From Aliiruegeria lutimaris (GTDB lineage: Bacteria; Pseudomonadota; Alphaproteobacteria; Rhodobacterales; Rhodobacteraceae): a DNA stretch of 64,000 nt. Positions 7,672 through 15,995 of this stretch are shown here, piece after piece. The stretch is taken from contig NZ_FNEK01000028.1 in NCBI RefSeq assembly GCF_900099935.1, forward strand, positions 1 to 64,000, written 5' to 3'. The translations under genes were made by a program, and so were the position numbers. Every line of letters begins with the position of its first letter. Positions within the stretch are counted from its first letter, which is position 1. The notes beneath the pieces are model-generated. The model had not been told where the DNA came from. It ran no database searches and worked only from the letters and a program-made list of their open reading frames with translations.

Positions 7672-7869
7672 TCAGCGAGGCGGGGCCTTCGCTGCTTCGA
7701 GCGCCTGGGTCAACACCGCGCGATCACCGATATGGTTGGCCAGAACGAGCAGCAGGCGCGCATTAAGCGCATCGCTCTCGGCCTTGCTCAACCCCTCATG
7801 GGCAGCAAGCAACTCGGCATAGAAATCATCCGCGGCCTCGATATTTGGTGTCAGGACGAGTTCGCTCAT
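7672..7869 (-). CDS. DUF2783-type small protein
   Basis: 65 aa, mostly helical (LTPNIEAADDFYAELLAAHEGLS). The length and pattern match the small DUF2783 proteins that accompany FAD hydroxylases in proteobacterial catabolic operons. Its ATG overlaps the stop of the hydroxylase gene by four bases. Function is unknown; a partner or stabiliser of the hydroxylase is likely from context. Confidence 0.75.
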   Translation of the reverse strand: MSELVLTPNIEAADDFYAELLAAHEGLSKAESDALNARLLLVLANHIGDRAVLTQALEAAKAPPR

Positions 7870-9476
7870 ACCCTATCCTCCCTGCCTGTCGCCCGCTGGA
7901 TCGCGGCGCGCATCGCGTTCTCGTCGTATTGCTCCCAACGGCCGGCCACATGCTGATCGGGCCGGATCAGGTAAACGGCGCCGGAAGCCGTGCCCAGATA
8001 CCTTTCCACGAGGGCATCGTCAGCCGGAACCTTCACGAGACGCGCGCACACGCCATCTTCGATCAACTCCGACGGTCCATCCCGGTTGATCGCCAGGATG
8101 GTGAAGGCATCGCCAAGTCGGCGCAGAAGGTAGCCGTCCCCGATGGGCGCATCGGGGCAGGGCGCGCCAGGGCGCGTTCGTTCCGGAGCGCCCGGAAGAG
8201 AATCCACTGAATTGAGCGGGGAACCATCATAGGTACAGGGCACAGAAAGACGCCCGGAATTGACCAGAGGGCGCGCGAAGGCATGGTGCTCGGACAGGTC
8301 CAGCACCGCATCGCGCAGCAGGCGGCTCATGTCCGATTTGGGCGTGATGAAATCAGTGGAGCGGGAGGAGTTGAGGATATTCTCATCCGCGCCGTGAATG
8401 CGCTCGATGTCGTAACTGTCGAGCAGTGTCTCGGGGACATTCCCGTCGATCACCAGCTTGAGCTTCCAGGCCAGGTTGTCCGTGTCCTGAACGCCGGAAT
8501 TGGCGCCGCGCGCACCGAAGGGGCTGACCTGGTGTGCGGAATCGCCGGCGAATATCACCCGCCCATGGCGGAACTTTTCCATCCGCCGGCATTGGAAGGT
8601 GTAGATCGAAACCCATTCCAGCTCGAATTCCACCTCTTCGCCCAGCATGGCCTTGAGCCGCGGGATGACGTTTTCCGGCTTCTTCTCCCGTTCCTTGTCG
8701 ATGGCCCAGCCAAGTTGCAGGTCGATCCGCCAGACGCCGTCGGGTTGCTTGTGCAGCAGTGCGGATTGTCCGCGGTTGAAGGGCGGGTCGAACCAGAACC
8801 AGCGTTCGGTCGGAAAGTCTGCCTCCATCACCACGTCGGCGATCAGGAAATTATCCTCGAAGACGCGGCCCACAAAATCTAGGCCGAGCATGGCGCGCGT
8901 GGGCGAGCCTGCGCCGTCACAGGCTATGAGCCACTCTGCTTGGAGATCGTAGGCGCCCTCCGGCGTGTCCACTTTCAGCGCTACGTGATCGCCTTTGTCC
9001 GAGACATCCAGCACCCTGCTTCCGCCACGGATTTCCACAGGCTTTCCAGCGGCCTGCAATTCGCGCACCCGGTCCACGAGATATTTCTCGAAATAGTATT
9101 GCTGCAGGTTGATGAAGGCCGGCCGTTCGTGGCCCTCCTCCGGCAGAAGGTTGAATTCGTAAACCTGCCTGTCGCCGAAAAAGACCTTGCCGACCTCCCA
9201 TTTCACGCCCTTGTCCACCATCGGCTGGCCGCATCCGAGCCGGTCGAGGATCTCCAGCGGACGCTTGGCGAAACAGATCGCACGGGAGCCGAAACTCACT
9301 TTGTCATTCTCGTCGAGCACTACGACGGGCACGTCCTGCTGCGCGAGGTCGATCGCGGCGGCCAACCCCACCGGGCCGGCGCCGATCACGACGACCGGAT
9401 GGCGGATCGCATGGGGTGCGTCCTGATCCGGGCTGCGCTCATACGGGTAGAGCGGCTCCTCGAAGATTTTCGTCAT
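7866..9476 (-). CDS. FAD-dependent aromatic hydroxylase (MhpA/PheA-like flavin monooxygenase)
   Basis: 536 aa from the ATG at 9476, which has GGGGGAG just upstream; the frame runs further 5' but without a better site. The FAD-binding motif is GAGPVGLAAAIDLAQ near the N-terminus, the mid-protein flavin motif is DGAGSPTR and the second FAD motif is GRVIFAGDSAHQVSPFGARG. This is the family of 3-(3-hydroxyphenyl)propionate and phenol 2-monooxygenases, which hydroxylate aromatic rings with NAD(P)H and O2. The exact substrate cannot be read. The gene is in an operon with the metallo-hydrolase upstream and the DUF2783 protein downstream. Confidence 0.85.
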   Translation of the reverse strand: MTKIFEEPLYPYERSPDQDAPHAIRHPVVVIGAGPVGLAAAIDLAQQDVPVVVLDENDKVSFGSRAICFAKRPLEILDRLGCGQPMVDKGVKWEVGKVFFGDRQVYEFNLLPEEGHERPAFINLQQYYFEKYLVDRVRELQAAGKPVEIRGGSRVLDVSDKGDHVALKVDTPEGAYDLQAEWLIACDGAGSPTRAMLGLDFVGRVFEDNFLIADVVMEADFPTERWFWFDPPFNRGQSALLHKQPDGVWRIDLQLGWAIDKEREKKPENVIPRLKAMLGEEVEFELEWVSIYTFQCRRMEKFRHGRVIFAGDSAHQVSPFGARGANSGVQDTDNLAWKLKLVIDGNVPETLLDSYDIERIHGADENILNSSRSTDFITPKSDMSRLLRDAVLDLSEHHAFARPLVNSGRLSVPCTYDGSPLNSVDSLPGAPERTRPGAPCPDAPIGDGYLLRRLGDAFTILAINRDGPSELIEDGVCARLVKVPADDALVERYLGTASGAVYLIRPDQHVAGRWEQYDENAMRAAIQRATGREDRV

Positions 9477-9499
9477 TTTCTCCCCCCTCGTCGTGTCCG

Positions 9500-10450
9500 T
9501 CAGCCCTGAAGCTGTGCCCACATGTCCAGATCGCGTTCGGCTGTCCAGATCCGGGGGGTGTCGATGCCGCGGGCCTCGTCATAGGCGCGGGCCACGTTGA
9601 AGGGCAGGCAATGTTCGTAGATCGCGTAATCGGCGAATTTCGGGTCGCATTCCGCGCGCACCGCGTCCCAGGCTTCCTTGAGCGAGCCGCCGCGTGCCGC
9701 GACACGGGCGGCGGGGCGATAGGTGGAGAGGACGAAATCGCGGGTGTTCTCGATGGCCGCGTTCACCATCTGCTTGCCTTGCAGCGCGTTGCCGCGGCCG
9801 GGGGCGATGGCGTCGACATCGAACCACCCGATATTGTCGAGCGTGTCGGACCAGTCGCTGAAATGACCGTCGCCGCAGTAACAGGCAGAGTGATATTCGA
9901 CGATGTCGCCGGTGAACATGACGTTCTGATCGGGCACATGGATGACGATATCGCCCGCCGTGTGCGCACGGCCGAGATGCATGAGGTCCACCCGGCGATT
10001 GCCGAGATAAACGGTCATGCTGTCGGAGAAGGTCGTCGTGGGCCAGGTCAGGCCGGGAATGCTCTCATGGCCTTCGAAGAGACGGGGGAAGCGTTGGAAC
10101 TCGCTGTCCCAATCCTCCTGGCCGCGCTCGACGACCATGGCGCGGGCCGTGTCGGACATGATCACCTGGTTCGCGCCAAAGGCCGAGGCACCGAGAACGC
10201 GTACGGCATGGTAATGGGTCAGTACCACATGGCTGATCGGCTTGTCGGTCACTTCGCGGACCTTCTCGATCACTTTATTCGCCAACCGGGGCGTCGCCTG
10301 CGCTTCGACGATCATCACGCTGTCATCGCCGATGATGACGCCGGAATTCGGATCCCCCTCGGCGGTAAAGGCGTAAAGGCCCTCGCCGATCTCCGTGAAG
10401 CTGATCGTCTTCTCGCCGGTGTCCCCTTGGGACGCGAATGCCTTGCTCAC
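9500..10450 (-). CDS. Metallo-beta-lactamase-fold hydrolase
   Basis: 316 aa from GTG at 10450, with GAGGGAGGA 6 bases upstream. Metal-site motif THYHAVRVLGAS replaces the usual HxHxDH, so the Asp-His pair is altered; further His residues occur in HLGRAHTAGD, and GDIVEYHS follows. This THYHAVR type is found in MBL proteins of aromatic-degradation operons. It is the first gene of the operon read away from the MarR regulator, 23 bases before the hydroxylase. It probably hydrolyses a lactone or ring-fission intermediate; the substrate is unknown. Confidence 0.8.
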   Translation of the reverse strand: MSKAFASQGDTGEKTISFTEIGEGLYAFTAEGDPNSGVIIGDDSVMIVEAQATPRLANKVIEKVREVTDKPISHVVLTHYHAVRVLGASAFGANQVIMSDTARAMVVERGQEDWDSEFQRFPRLFEGHESIPGLTWPTTTFSDSMTVYLGNRRVDLMHLGRAHTAGDIVIHVPDQNVMFTGDIVEYHSACYCGDGHFSDWSDTLDNIGWFDVDAIAPGRGNALQGKQMVNAAIENTRDFVLSTYRPAARVAARGGSLKEAWDAVRAECDPKFADYAIYEHCLPFNVARAYDEARGIDTPRIWTAERDLDMWAQLQG

Positions 10451-10525
10451 GGTCTGTCCTCCCTCATGTGTGCCGCCGCGCCTGTGTTGCATTGGCGGAT
10501 CTGTCCCGTTAGGTTCGATGCAATA

Positions 10526-10571
10526 TCGTTTCACTTGCAACGAGTGTCAATCTCGTTTCGTTTGAAACGAA
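10526..10571. promoter_or_regulatory. MarR operator region between divergent genes
   Basis: TTCGTTTGAAACGAA (10557-10571) is a perfect 7-1-7 palindrome placed 20 bases before the MarR start. A second, looser site is at 10526-10543 (TCGTT n8 AACGA). Both lie in the shared promoter of the regulator and the catabolic operon, the usual arrangement for MarR autoregulation and repression. Confidence 0.65.
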
Positions 10572-10590
10572 TTTGCTCGAGGCTGTTTCA

Positions 10591-11085
10591 ATGCGCGACC
10601 AGTTCAATCTTTCCGAGTTCCTGCCCTACCGGCTGGCCGTCCTGTCGGAGCGGGTCAGCAAGCGGGTTGCGCTTGCTTACAGCGAGAGCCACGGGCTCAC
10701 GGTGCCGGAATGGCGGGTGCTTGTGCATTTGTCGCGCTGCCGGCAGGTCTCCGTGCGGGAGATCCATAATTGCGTGAATCTTGAAAAACCGCGAGTCAGC
10801 CGCGCGGTGGCGAGGCTGGAAGCGGTCGGGCTAGTCGACAAGACAGAGAGCCAGCGAGATCATCGCCTTGTCGACATTTCGCTGACCGAGGCCGGCTGGA
10901 AACTGCTCGACGCGATCGTGCCCGAGGCGCTTGCCGTGGAGCAGCAACTTCTTTCCGGACTTTCCGAGGGCGATCGGGAGCGCCTTCTCGAGTTGATGGA
11001 ACGGCTGCATTCGGTGCTGGACGCGGACCCGAGGGCGGCGACGCGTTCGCGCATGGACCTTGGCGACAGCGACGGCCCCGCCTGA
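10591..11085 (+). CDS. MarR-family transcriptional regulator
   Basis: 164 aa from ATG10591 (a TTG at 10573 overlaps the palindrome and is less likely). It has a winged helix with the MarR pattern: VPEWRVLVHL, then the recognition helix LEKPRVSRAVARLE, then the wing VDKTESQRDHRLVDISLTEAG. It is divergent from the hydroxylase operon, which it probably represses until an aromatic effector binds. The C-terminal 25 residues are Arg/Asp-rich and poorly structured. Confidence 0.9.
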   Translation: MRDQFNLSEFLPYRLAVLSERVSKRVALAYSESHGLTVPEWRVLVHLSRCRQVSVREIHNCVNLEKPRVSRAVARLEAVGLVDKTESQRDHRLVDISLTEAGWKLLDAIVPEALAVEQQLLSGLSEGDRERLLELMERLHSVLDADPRAATRSRMDLGDSDGPA

Positions 11086-11225
11086 CCCGCGCCTGTTGAA
11101 GGGTGTTCATCACGAACCACTCGGTTGGTGGGTTGGGGCGCTTCTGCTTGAGAGGGGCCGGTATTTGGGGCAATGAGGGCGGATATTCCGGGCAATACAG
11201 CGCCGGACAGGCAAGGAGGAAACGG

Positions 11226-11483
11226 ATGGCTGACAAGGGTTGGGATGGACATCCGCTTGGTGGTGCAGCGGTGGTTGCCGTGACAGGTATGAAGATCGGC
11301 ACGGCGCTGGAAGGAACGGCCGGTGTGCTGCGGATCGAGTACGGCAAGGAGCCGACGCTCACGAAGCGCGAGGCGAAGCAATTCCTGATGAATGCGAAAC
11401 AGGTGCGCGAGTTGAGCAAGAAAATGGCCGATCTGGCGGATCGGCTCGAAGCGAACCAAGGCGCGCCGGGCAAGGTGAACTGA
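11226..11483 (+). CDS. Conserved-type hypothetical small protein
   Basis: 85 aa, start ATG11226 with AGGAGG 7 bases upstream. It has no signal peptide or membrane segment. The middle reads like a short beta hairpin (VLRIEYGKE), and the C-terminal half is a charged helix (AKQFLMNAKQVRELSKKMADLADRL, listed in parts: residues about 52-76). I do not recognise a family. It stands alone between the MarR gene and a convergent hairpin. Confidence 0.65.
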   Translation: MADKGWDGHPLGGAAVVAVTGMKIGTALEGTAGVLRIEYGKEPTLTKREAKQFLMNAKQVRELSKKMADLADRLEANQGAPGKVN

Positions 11484-11492
11484 GCCGGAACT

Positions 11493-11518
11493 GCAGGGCG
11501 CTGCTGGCACCGCCCTGC
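11493..11518. terminator. Bidirectional hairpin between convergent genes
   Basis: GCAGGGCG (11493-11500) pairs with CGCCCTGC (11511-11518) across a 10-base loop. It lies between the ends of the small protein (+) and comE (-). There is no strong T-run on either side, so efficiency is uncertain. Confidence 0.45.
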
Positions 11519-11543
11519 CCGTGGGTGTTCTTTCTGACCTGGA

Positions 11544-12098
11544 TCAGCGCGCCACTTCGGCCATGAACCGTTCGCGGATCATGATCGGGTTCATGGTGAT
11601 GACCGGGCACTTGCGATTTCCGCTGTCGCATTTGGACACGATGATCGTCATCTTCTGGCCGGCCAGCGCTGTTTTCACGGCCTCCGGCGTGTCGGCGGCA
11701 GAGCATTCCACGACATTGTCGCAACCGCAGGCCTCGGCCACCTTGGCCAGCGACGTGCGCGCGCCGGTATAGGTGGGCTGGTCGCCGGTCGAGCCATAGG
11801 AGCCGTTATCGACGATCAGCAGGATGTAATTGTCCAGATGGTTGTTCCCGATCGTCGCCAATGTGCCCATGTTGGTCAGCACCGAGCCGTCGCCGTCGAT
11901 GGCGATGACCTTCTTGTCGGTCGCCATGGCCAGTCCCAGCCCGATGGACGAACACAGGCCCATCGTTCCCAGCATATAGAAATTCGACGGCTGGTCGTCG
12001 ATGGCGTGCAACTCCTGGCTCGGGGAGCCGATATTGCAGACCACAAGCTCGTCGGTGATGATCGGCTTCAGCAGTTCAAGCAGCTCGTAACGGATCAT
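11544..12098 (-). CDS. comE: Sulfopyruvate decarboxylase, beta (TPP-binding) subunit
   Basis: 184 aa. The thiamine-diphosphate motif GDGSVLTNMGTLATIGNN is clear, followed by LLIVDNGSYGSTG. In ComDE enzymes, sulfopyruvate is decarboxylated to sulfoacetaldehyde, and the split into two short subunits is typical. The start ATG at 12098 overlaps the alpha-subunit stop (ATGA). The same fold includes phosphonopyruvate decarboxylase. The neighbouring sulfolactate-type dehydrogenase and sulfosugar genes favour sulfopyruvate. The product would go to Xsc (sulfoacetaldehyde acetyltransferase), not found here. Confidence 0.8.
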   Translation of the reverse strand: MIRYELLELLKPIITDELVVCNIGSPSQELHAIDDQPSNFYMLGTMGLCSSIGLGLAMATDKKVIAIDGDGSVLTNMGTLATIGNNHLDNYILLIVDNGSYGSTGDQPTYTGARTSLAKVAEACGCDNVVECSAADTPEAVKTALAGQKMTIIVSKCDSGNRKCPVITMNPIMIRERFMAEVAR

Positions 12099-12601
12099 TT
12101 CGCGCTCCCCCAGAAACTGGCATCGGTCAGGACGGCGACGGGCTTGGAGCACATCTGGCAGTGCTTGAGGATACCCGGAAGCTCCTCGACCTGTGTCGCG
12201 TTGTGGAAGTGATAGGTCGGGATGTGCAGCTGGCTCAGCAGCGCCTTGGTATGCAGCGCCATCTCCACCTGGCAGGCCACCGGCTCGCCCACTTCTCCGC
12301 GATAGGAAATGATCATCGGCAGCGGGATCTGATAGAACTGGATCAGCGTGGCGAGCGAGTTGAGCGTCACCCCAAGCGCGGTGTTCTGCATCAGGATCAC
12401 AGGTTTCATGCCGCCCATGAAGGCACCGGCGCAAAGCCCCATGCCCTCGTCTTCCTTGTTGCAGGGGACGTGCTTGATGGCGTCCGTCTCCTCCAGCACC
12501 TCGATCAGCCCTGCGAGCTGCTTGCAAGGCACGGTGGTGGCAAAATCCACCCCGTTATCGAGCAGATCCTGGATGATCCGCCGGTCTATCTCCTTGGCCA
12601 T
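12095..12601 (-). CDS. comD: Sulfopyruvate decarboxylase, alpha subunit
   Basis: 168 aa, the N-terminal (PYR) half of a thiamine enzyme: GVDFATTVPCKQL, then CNKEDEGMGLCAGAFMGG, where the Glu that activates the cofactor sits, then QNTALGVTLNSL. It pairs with the overlapping beta subunit. It follows the dehydrogenase gene by 12 bases. Assignment to sulfopyruvate as opposed to phosphonopyruvate rests on family resemblance plus context. Confidence 0.8.
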   Translation of the reverse strand: MAKEIDRRIIQDLLDNGVDFATTVPCKQLAGLIEVLEETDAIKHVPCNKEDEGMGLCAGAFMGGMKPVILMQNTALGVTLNSLATLIQFYQIPLPMIISYRGEVGEPVACQVEMALHTKALLSQLHIPTYHFHNATQVEELPGILKHCQMCSKPVAVLTDASFWGSAK

Positions 12602-12613
12602 GTTGTTTCCTCC

Positions 12614-13540
12614 TCAGGACTTGCCGAGCCTGTCCAGCACCAGATCGGCGATCATCGTGCTTACACGGACATTCGATTCTTCGGTGACGCCGGCGATATG
12701 CGGCGTCAGGATCAGGTTCTCGCAGCCGCGGAACTTCTCGGCCGCTTCCTCGGTCAGAGGTTCGGTCTCGAAGCAATCGAGCGCGGCCCCAGCCAGCCGG
12801 CCCGCCTTCATCGCCTCGACCAGCGCCGCCTCGTCCACCACGCCGCCCCGTGCCGCGTTGACCAGCACTGAGCCTTGCTTCATCTGGCCAAGCGACGTGG
12901 CGTTGATCATGTGTCGCGTCGTGTCGAGCAGCGGCACATGCAGGCTCACAATATCCGCCTTCGCCAGAACCTTCTCCAGGTCCAGACGTTCCACGCCTTC
13001 CCAGGCGCGGTCGTCGGCCGGCAGAAGCGGGTCCGTTGCGCAGACATCCATGCCCAGTCCACGGGCGAGCCGAGCCGTCTCCCGCGCGATGCCGCCGAAG
13101 CCGATCAACCCGAGCGTCTTGCCGCCCACCTCGCGCCCCGAACAGGCCATGCGCGGCCAGCCGCCTTTCAGCATGGAATGCTTGGCCTGGTAAGCGTCGC
13201 GCATCAGAATCAGCGCGTTCGTGACCACATATTCGGCGACCGAAATCGTGTTGGCGCCCGTGGCCGGGATCACCTCCACACCCTTCTCGGCGCAAGCTGG
13301 CAGGTTGATATTGTCGAGCCCCACGCCGAGCCGGCCAACGGTTTTCAGATCGGGCGAAGCGGCCAGCAGTTCCGGCGTCACCTGGGTTCGGTTGCGCACG
13401 ATCAGCGCCTTGATCCCCGCCATCATCGCCGGGATATCGCCCTGCCGGTCCGCGAGGTCCGGCAGGTATTGCGTTTCGACCTTGGATTTGAGCGCCGCGA
13501 CGGCGCCCTCATCCATGAACTCGGTGATCAGGACGGTCAT
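12614..13540 (-). CDS. slcC: D-2-hydroxyacid dehydrogenase family, probable (S)-sulfolactate dehydrogenase
   Basis: 308 aa. The Rossmann motif is LGLIGFGGIARETAR. The catalytic set of the D-isomer 2-hydroxyacid dehydrogenase family is visible: Arg in VNAARGGVVDE, Glu in DCFETEPL, His in LTPHIAGVT. SlcC of this family oxidises (S)-sulfolactate to sulfopyruvate with NAD+. It lies between an aldehyde dehydrogenase (4-base overlap) and sulfopyruvate decarboxylase, exactly the order of a sulfolactaldehyde to sulfoacetaldehyde route. A phosphoglycerate dehydrogenase role is unlikely in this context. Confidence 0.75.
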   Translation of the reverse strand: MTVLITEFMDEGAVAALKSKVETQYLPDLADRQGDIPAMMAGIKALIVRNRTQVTPELLAASPDLKTVGRLGVGLDNINLPACAEKGVEVIPATGANTISVAEYVVTNALILMRDAYQAKHSMLKGGWPRMACSGREVGGKTLGLIGFGGIARETARLARGLGMDVCATDPLLPADDRAWEGVERLDLEKVLAKADIVSLHVPLLDTTRHMINATSLGQMKQGSVLVNAARGGVVDEAALVEAMKAGRLAGAALDCFETEPLTEEAAEKFRGCENLILTPHIAGVTEESNVRVSTMIADLVLDRLGKS

Positions 13541-14991
13541 GACCCCAGCCCCGCGACGCAGACATATTTGGTTTCGAGATAGTCATCGAGACCCTGGCTG
13601 CCGCCCTCCTTGCCCATGCCGCTCTCCTTTAGCCCGCCAAAGGGCGCTTCGACGGTGGTGATAAGCCCGGCATTGATGCCGATCAGGCCGTATTCCAGCG
13701 CGTCGTTGAGCCGAAACACCCGACCCACATCGCGGGTGTAGGCATAGGCGGCGAGGCCGAAATCTGTGGCGTTGGCAGCTTCGATGGCTTCCGCTTCCTC
13801 GTCGAACTTGAAGACGGCGGCGAGCGGGCCGAAGATCTCCTCGGTGGCGAATTGCATGTCGGCGGTGGCGCCGGTCACCACGGTCGGCTCGAAATAGGTG
13901 CCGCCATTGCCGTGGCGCTTGCCGCCTTCCACGATCGACGCGCCCTTCTTGGTGGCGTCGGCGATGAATTCCTCGACCTTCTCTACCGCGCCCATGTCGA
14001 TCATCGGGCCCTGCTGCACGCCGTCCTCGGCGCCATTGCCGACCTTGAGCGCGGCCACGGCTTCCTTGAGCTTGGCGACGAAGGCATCATGGATGCCGGC
14101 CTGCACATAGAAGCGGTTGGTGCAGACGCAGGTCTGGCCCATGTTGCGGAACTTGGCGATCATCGCGCCTTCGATGGCCGCATCCAGATCCGCGTCGTCG
14201 AAGACGATGAAGGGCGCGTTGCCGCCGAGCTCCATCGAGACCTTCTTCACCGTGTCCGCGCTCTGGCGGATGAGCTGCTTTCCGATCTCGGTGGAGCCGG
14301 TGAAGGTGACCTTGCGCACATCCGGGCTCTCCATGATCGCGCCGCCGATTGCACGGGCGGAGCCTGTTAGGATGTTCACCACGCCGGCCGGATAGCCGAC
14401 CTCTTCGCAGAGCTTGCCCCAGGCAAGGCCGGAATAGGGCGTGGCCGTCGCGGGCTTGGCAACCACGCTGCAGCCGGCGGCGAGCGCGGGGCCGAGCTTG
14501 CGGGCAAGCATGGAGGAGGGGAAGTTCCAAGGCGTGATCGCCGCGACCACGCCAACCGGGTGGCGGGTGACGAGCAGCTGTCGCCCGGCGCTCGGCGCGG
14601 GCACGATCTCGCCCTTGGCGCGACGGATTTCCTCGGCGTACCAGCGAATATAGGCGGCCGAGATGGCGACCTCACCCATGGCCTCGAAGAGCGGCTTGCC
14701 CTGCTCGGTGGTCAGCAGCAACGCCAGCGACTTCTGGTTGTCCATCAACGCGTCATGCAGGTCCTGCAAGAGCTTCACGCGATAGAGCAGGTCGGTCTTG
14801 GAGAAGCTCTTGAAGGCCTTGGCGGCGGCGGCGATGGCGCGGTTCGTCTCGTCTGCGCCGCAATTCGGCACGGTGCCGATCACTTCGCCGGTGGCTGGGT
14901 TGGTTACGTCGATGGTCTTGCCGCTGTCGGCGCCGGTCCAGGCACCGCCGATGAGGTTGGCCTGGCACATGTAGGTGGTGAAATCGGTCAT
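13537..14991 (-). CDS. NAD(P)-dependent aldehyde dehydrogenase, probable sulfolactaldehyde dehydrogenase
   Basis: 484 aa, succinate-semialdehyde dehydrogenase (GabD) type. Motifs: PWNFPSSMLARKLGPALAAG, FTGSTEIGK, catalytic Glu in SMELGGNAPF and catalytic Cys in MGQTCVCTNRF. GabD-like enzymes serve as sulfolactaldehyde dehydrogenases in sulfoglycolysis. The gene overlaps the mutarotase upstream and the sulfolactate dehydrogenase downstream by four bases each. Oxidation of 3-sulfolactaldehyde to sulfolactate is the expected reaction. Confidence 0.8.
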   Translation of the reverse strand: MTDFTTYMCQANLIGGAWTGADSGKTIDVTNPATGEVIGTVPNCGADETNRAIAAAAKAFKSFSKTDLLYRVKLLQDLHDALMDNQKSLALLLTTEQGKPLFEAMGEVAISAAYIRWYAEEIRRAKGEIVPAPSAGRQLLVTRHPVGVVAAITPWNFPSSMLARKLGPALAAGCSVVAKPATATPYSGLAWGKLCEEVGYPAGVVNILTGSARAIGGAIMESPDVRKVTFTGSTEIGKQLIRQSADTVKKVSMELGGNAPFIVFDDADLDAAIEGAMIAKFRNMGQTCVCTNRFYVQAGIHDAFVAKLKEAVAALKVGNGAEDGVQQGPMIDMGAVEKVEEFIADATKKGASIVEGGKRHGNGGTYFEPTVVTGATADMQFATEEIFGPLAAVFKFDEEAEAIEAANATDFGLAAYAYTRDVGRVFRLNDALEYGLIGINAGLITTVEAPFGGLKESGMGKEGGSQGLDDYLETKYVCVAGLGS

Positions 14992-15995
14992 CGGGCGTCC
15001 TTTTTGAATGCGTATTGCGTGTGCTGTTCATAGGTCTCGCCGGGGCGCAGGATGGCTTGGGCGAAATCCGGGTTATGCGGGGAGTCGGGCCATATTTGCG
15101 GCTCCATTGCAATACCCGCTCCGGGCCCCATTCGCCGCCCGTCGAGCCCCGGCACGGGCACGTTGAGCGGGGAGCCATCGAAGACCTGCAGCCCGGGTTC
15201 CGTGGTGCGCACTTCCATTGCGACGCCAGAAGCCGGGCAGGCAAGCGAGGCCACCTTGCGCAGCGTGGTCCGCTCCTGCGAGAGGCAGAAATTGTGGTCG
15301 ATCAGGCCTTGCGCGCTGCGCGGGCCGATCTCGGCGAGGTGGCGGAAGTCGAACCGCGTGCCCGCAACGGGTGCCTGCTCGCCGGTCGGGATCAACTCCG
15401 CATCGACGGGCAGGTAGGTCTCGGCGTCGATCTGAAGCAGGTGATCGGCCACGTTCTCGCCGCCGAGGTTGAAATAGCTGTGATGGGCGAGGTTGCAGAG
15501 CGTCGGCGCATCCGTTTCCGCCTCCAGAAGGATATCCAGCACGCCGCCTTCCAGAAGGGTGAATGTCTGGTGGATCACCATGTTGCCGGGAAATCCCATT
15601 TCGCCATCGGCGAGGCGGATCGACAGGGCGAGGCTGTCCGCCCCGTGGTGATCCACCTCCCAGACGCGCTTGCCGGTGCCCGCGGAGCCGCCATGCAGCA
15701 GGTGCTTGCCGAGGAAATTGGTGTCGAGCTGATAGGTCTCGCCATCGATCTCAACATGGCCATCTCGAATGCGGTTTGCATAGCGGCCAGCGGTGATGCC
15801 GAAGCTCTTGGAATGCTCCAGGTAGGCTGGGAACTCCTCGAAGCCCAGCACCAGCGGGGCGGCATGTCCTTCCAGCCGCAGGTCCTGCAGCGCCGCGCCG
15901 GAAGTCAGGAAGCGCGCGGTCAGCCCGCCGCCCGAGATGGTGTAACGCCCAACCGGCGTTCCGTTCGGCATCTGGCCGAATGTTTCAACAGTCAT
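14988..15995 (-). CDS. Aldose 1-epimerase family, candidate sulfoquinovose mutarotase
   Basis: 335 aa from ATG15995; the frame is open further upstream but the ATGA overlap with the preceding gene fixes the start. GalM-type motifs are seen: AGRYANRI, KHLLHGG with catalytic His, CNLAHHSYFNLGG with the second His, IDHNF, and a terminal GETYEQHTQYAF. It interconverts anomers of a sugar. In a sulfosugar operon the parallel is YihR, which acts on sulfoquinovose. Confidence 0.8.
   Translation of the reverse strand: MTVETFGQMPNGTPVGRYTISGGGLTARFLTSGAALQDLRLEGHAAPLVLGFEEFPAYLEHSKSFGITAGRYANRIRDGHVEIDGETYQLDTNFLGKHLLHGGSAGTGKRVWEVDHHGADSLALSIRLADGEMGFPGNMVIHQTFTLLEGGVLDILLEAETDAPTLCNLAHHSYFNLGGENVADHLLQIDAETYLPVDAELIPTGEQAPVAGTRFDFRHLAEIGPRSAQGLIDHNFCLSQERTTLRKVASLACPASGVAMEVRTTEPGLQVFDGSPLNVPVPGLDGRRMGPGAGIAMEPQIWPDSPHNPDFAQAILRPGETYEQHTQYAFKKDAR

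Noticed and set aside
9416-10777. A 453-codon plus-strand frame running through the MBL and MarR region
   Set aside because: It is antisense to the metallo-hydrolase and then overlaps the MarR gene in another phase; it lacks a domain and crosses the divergent promoter.
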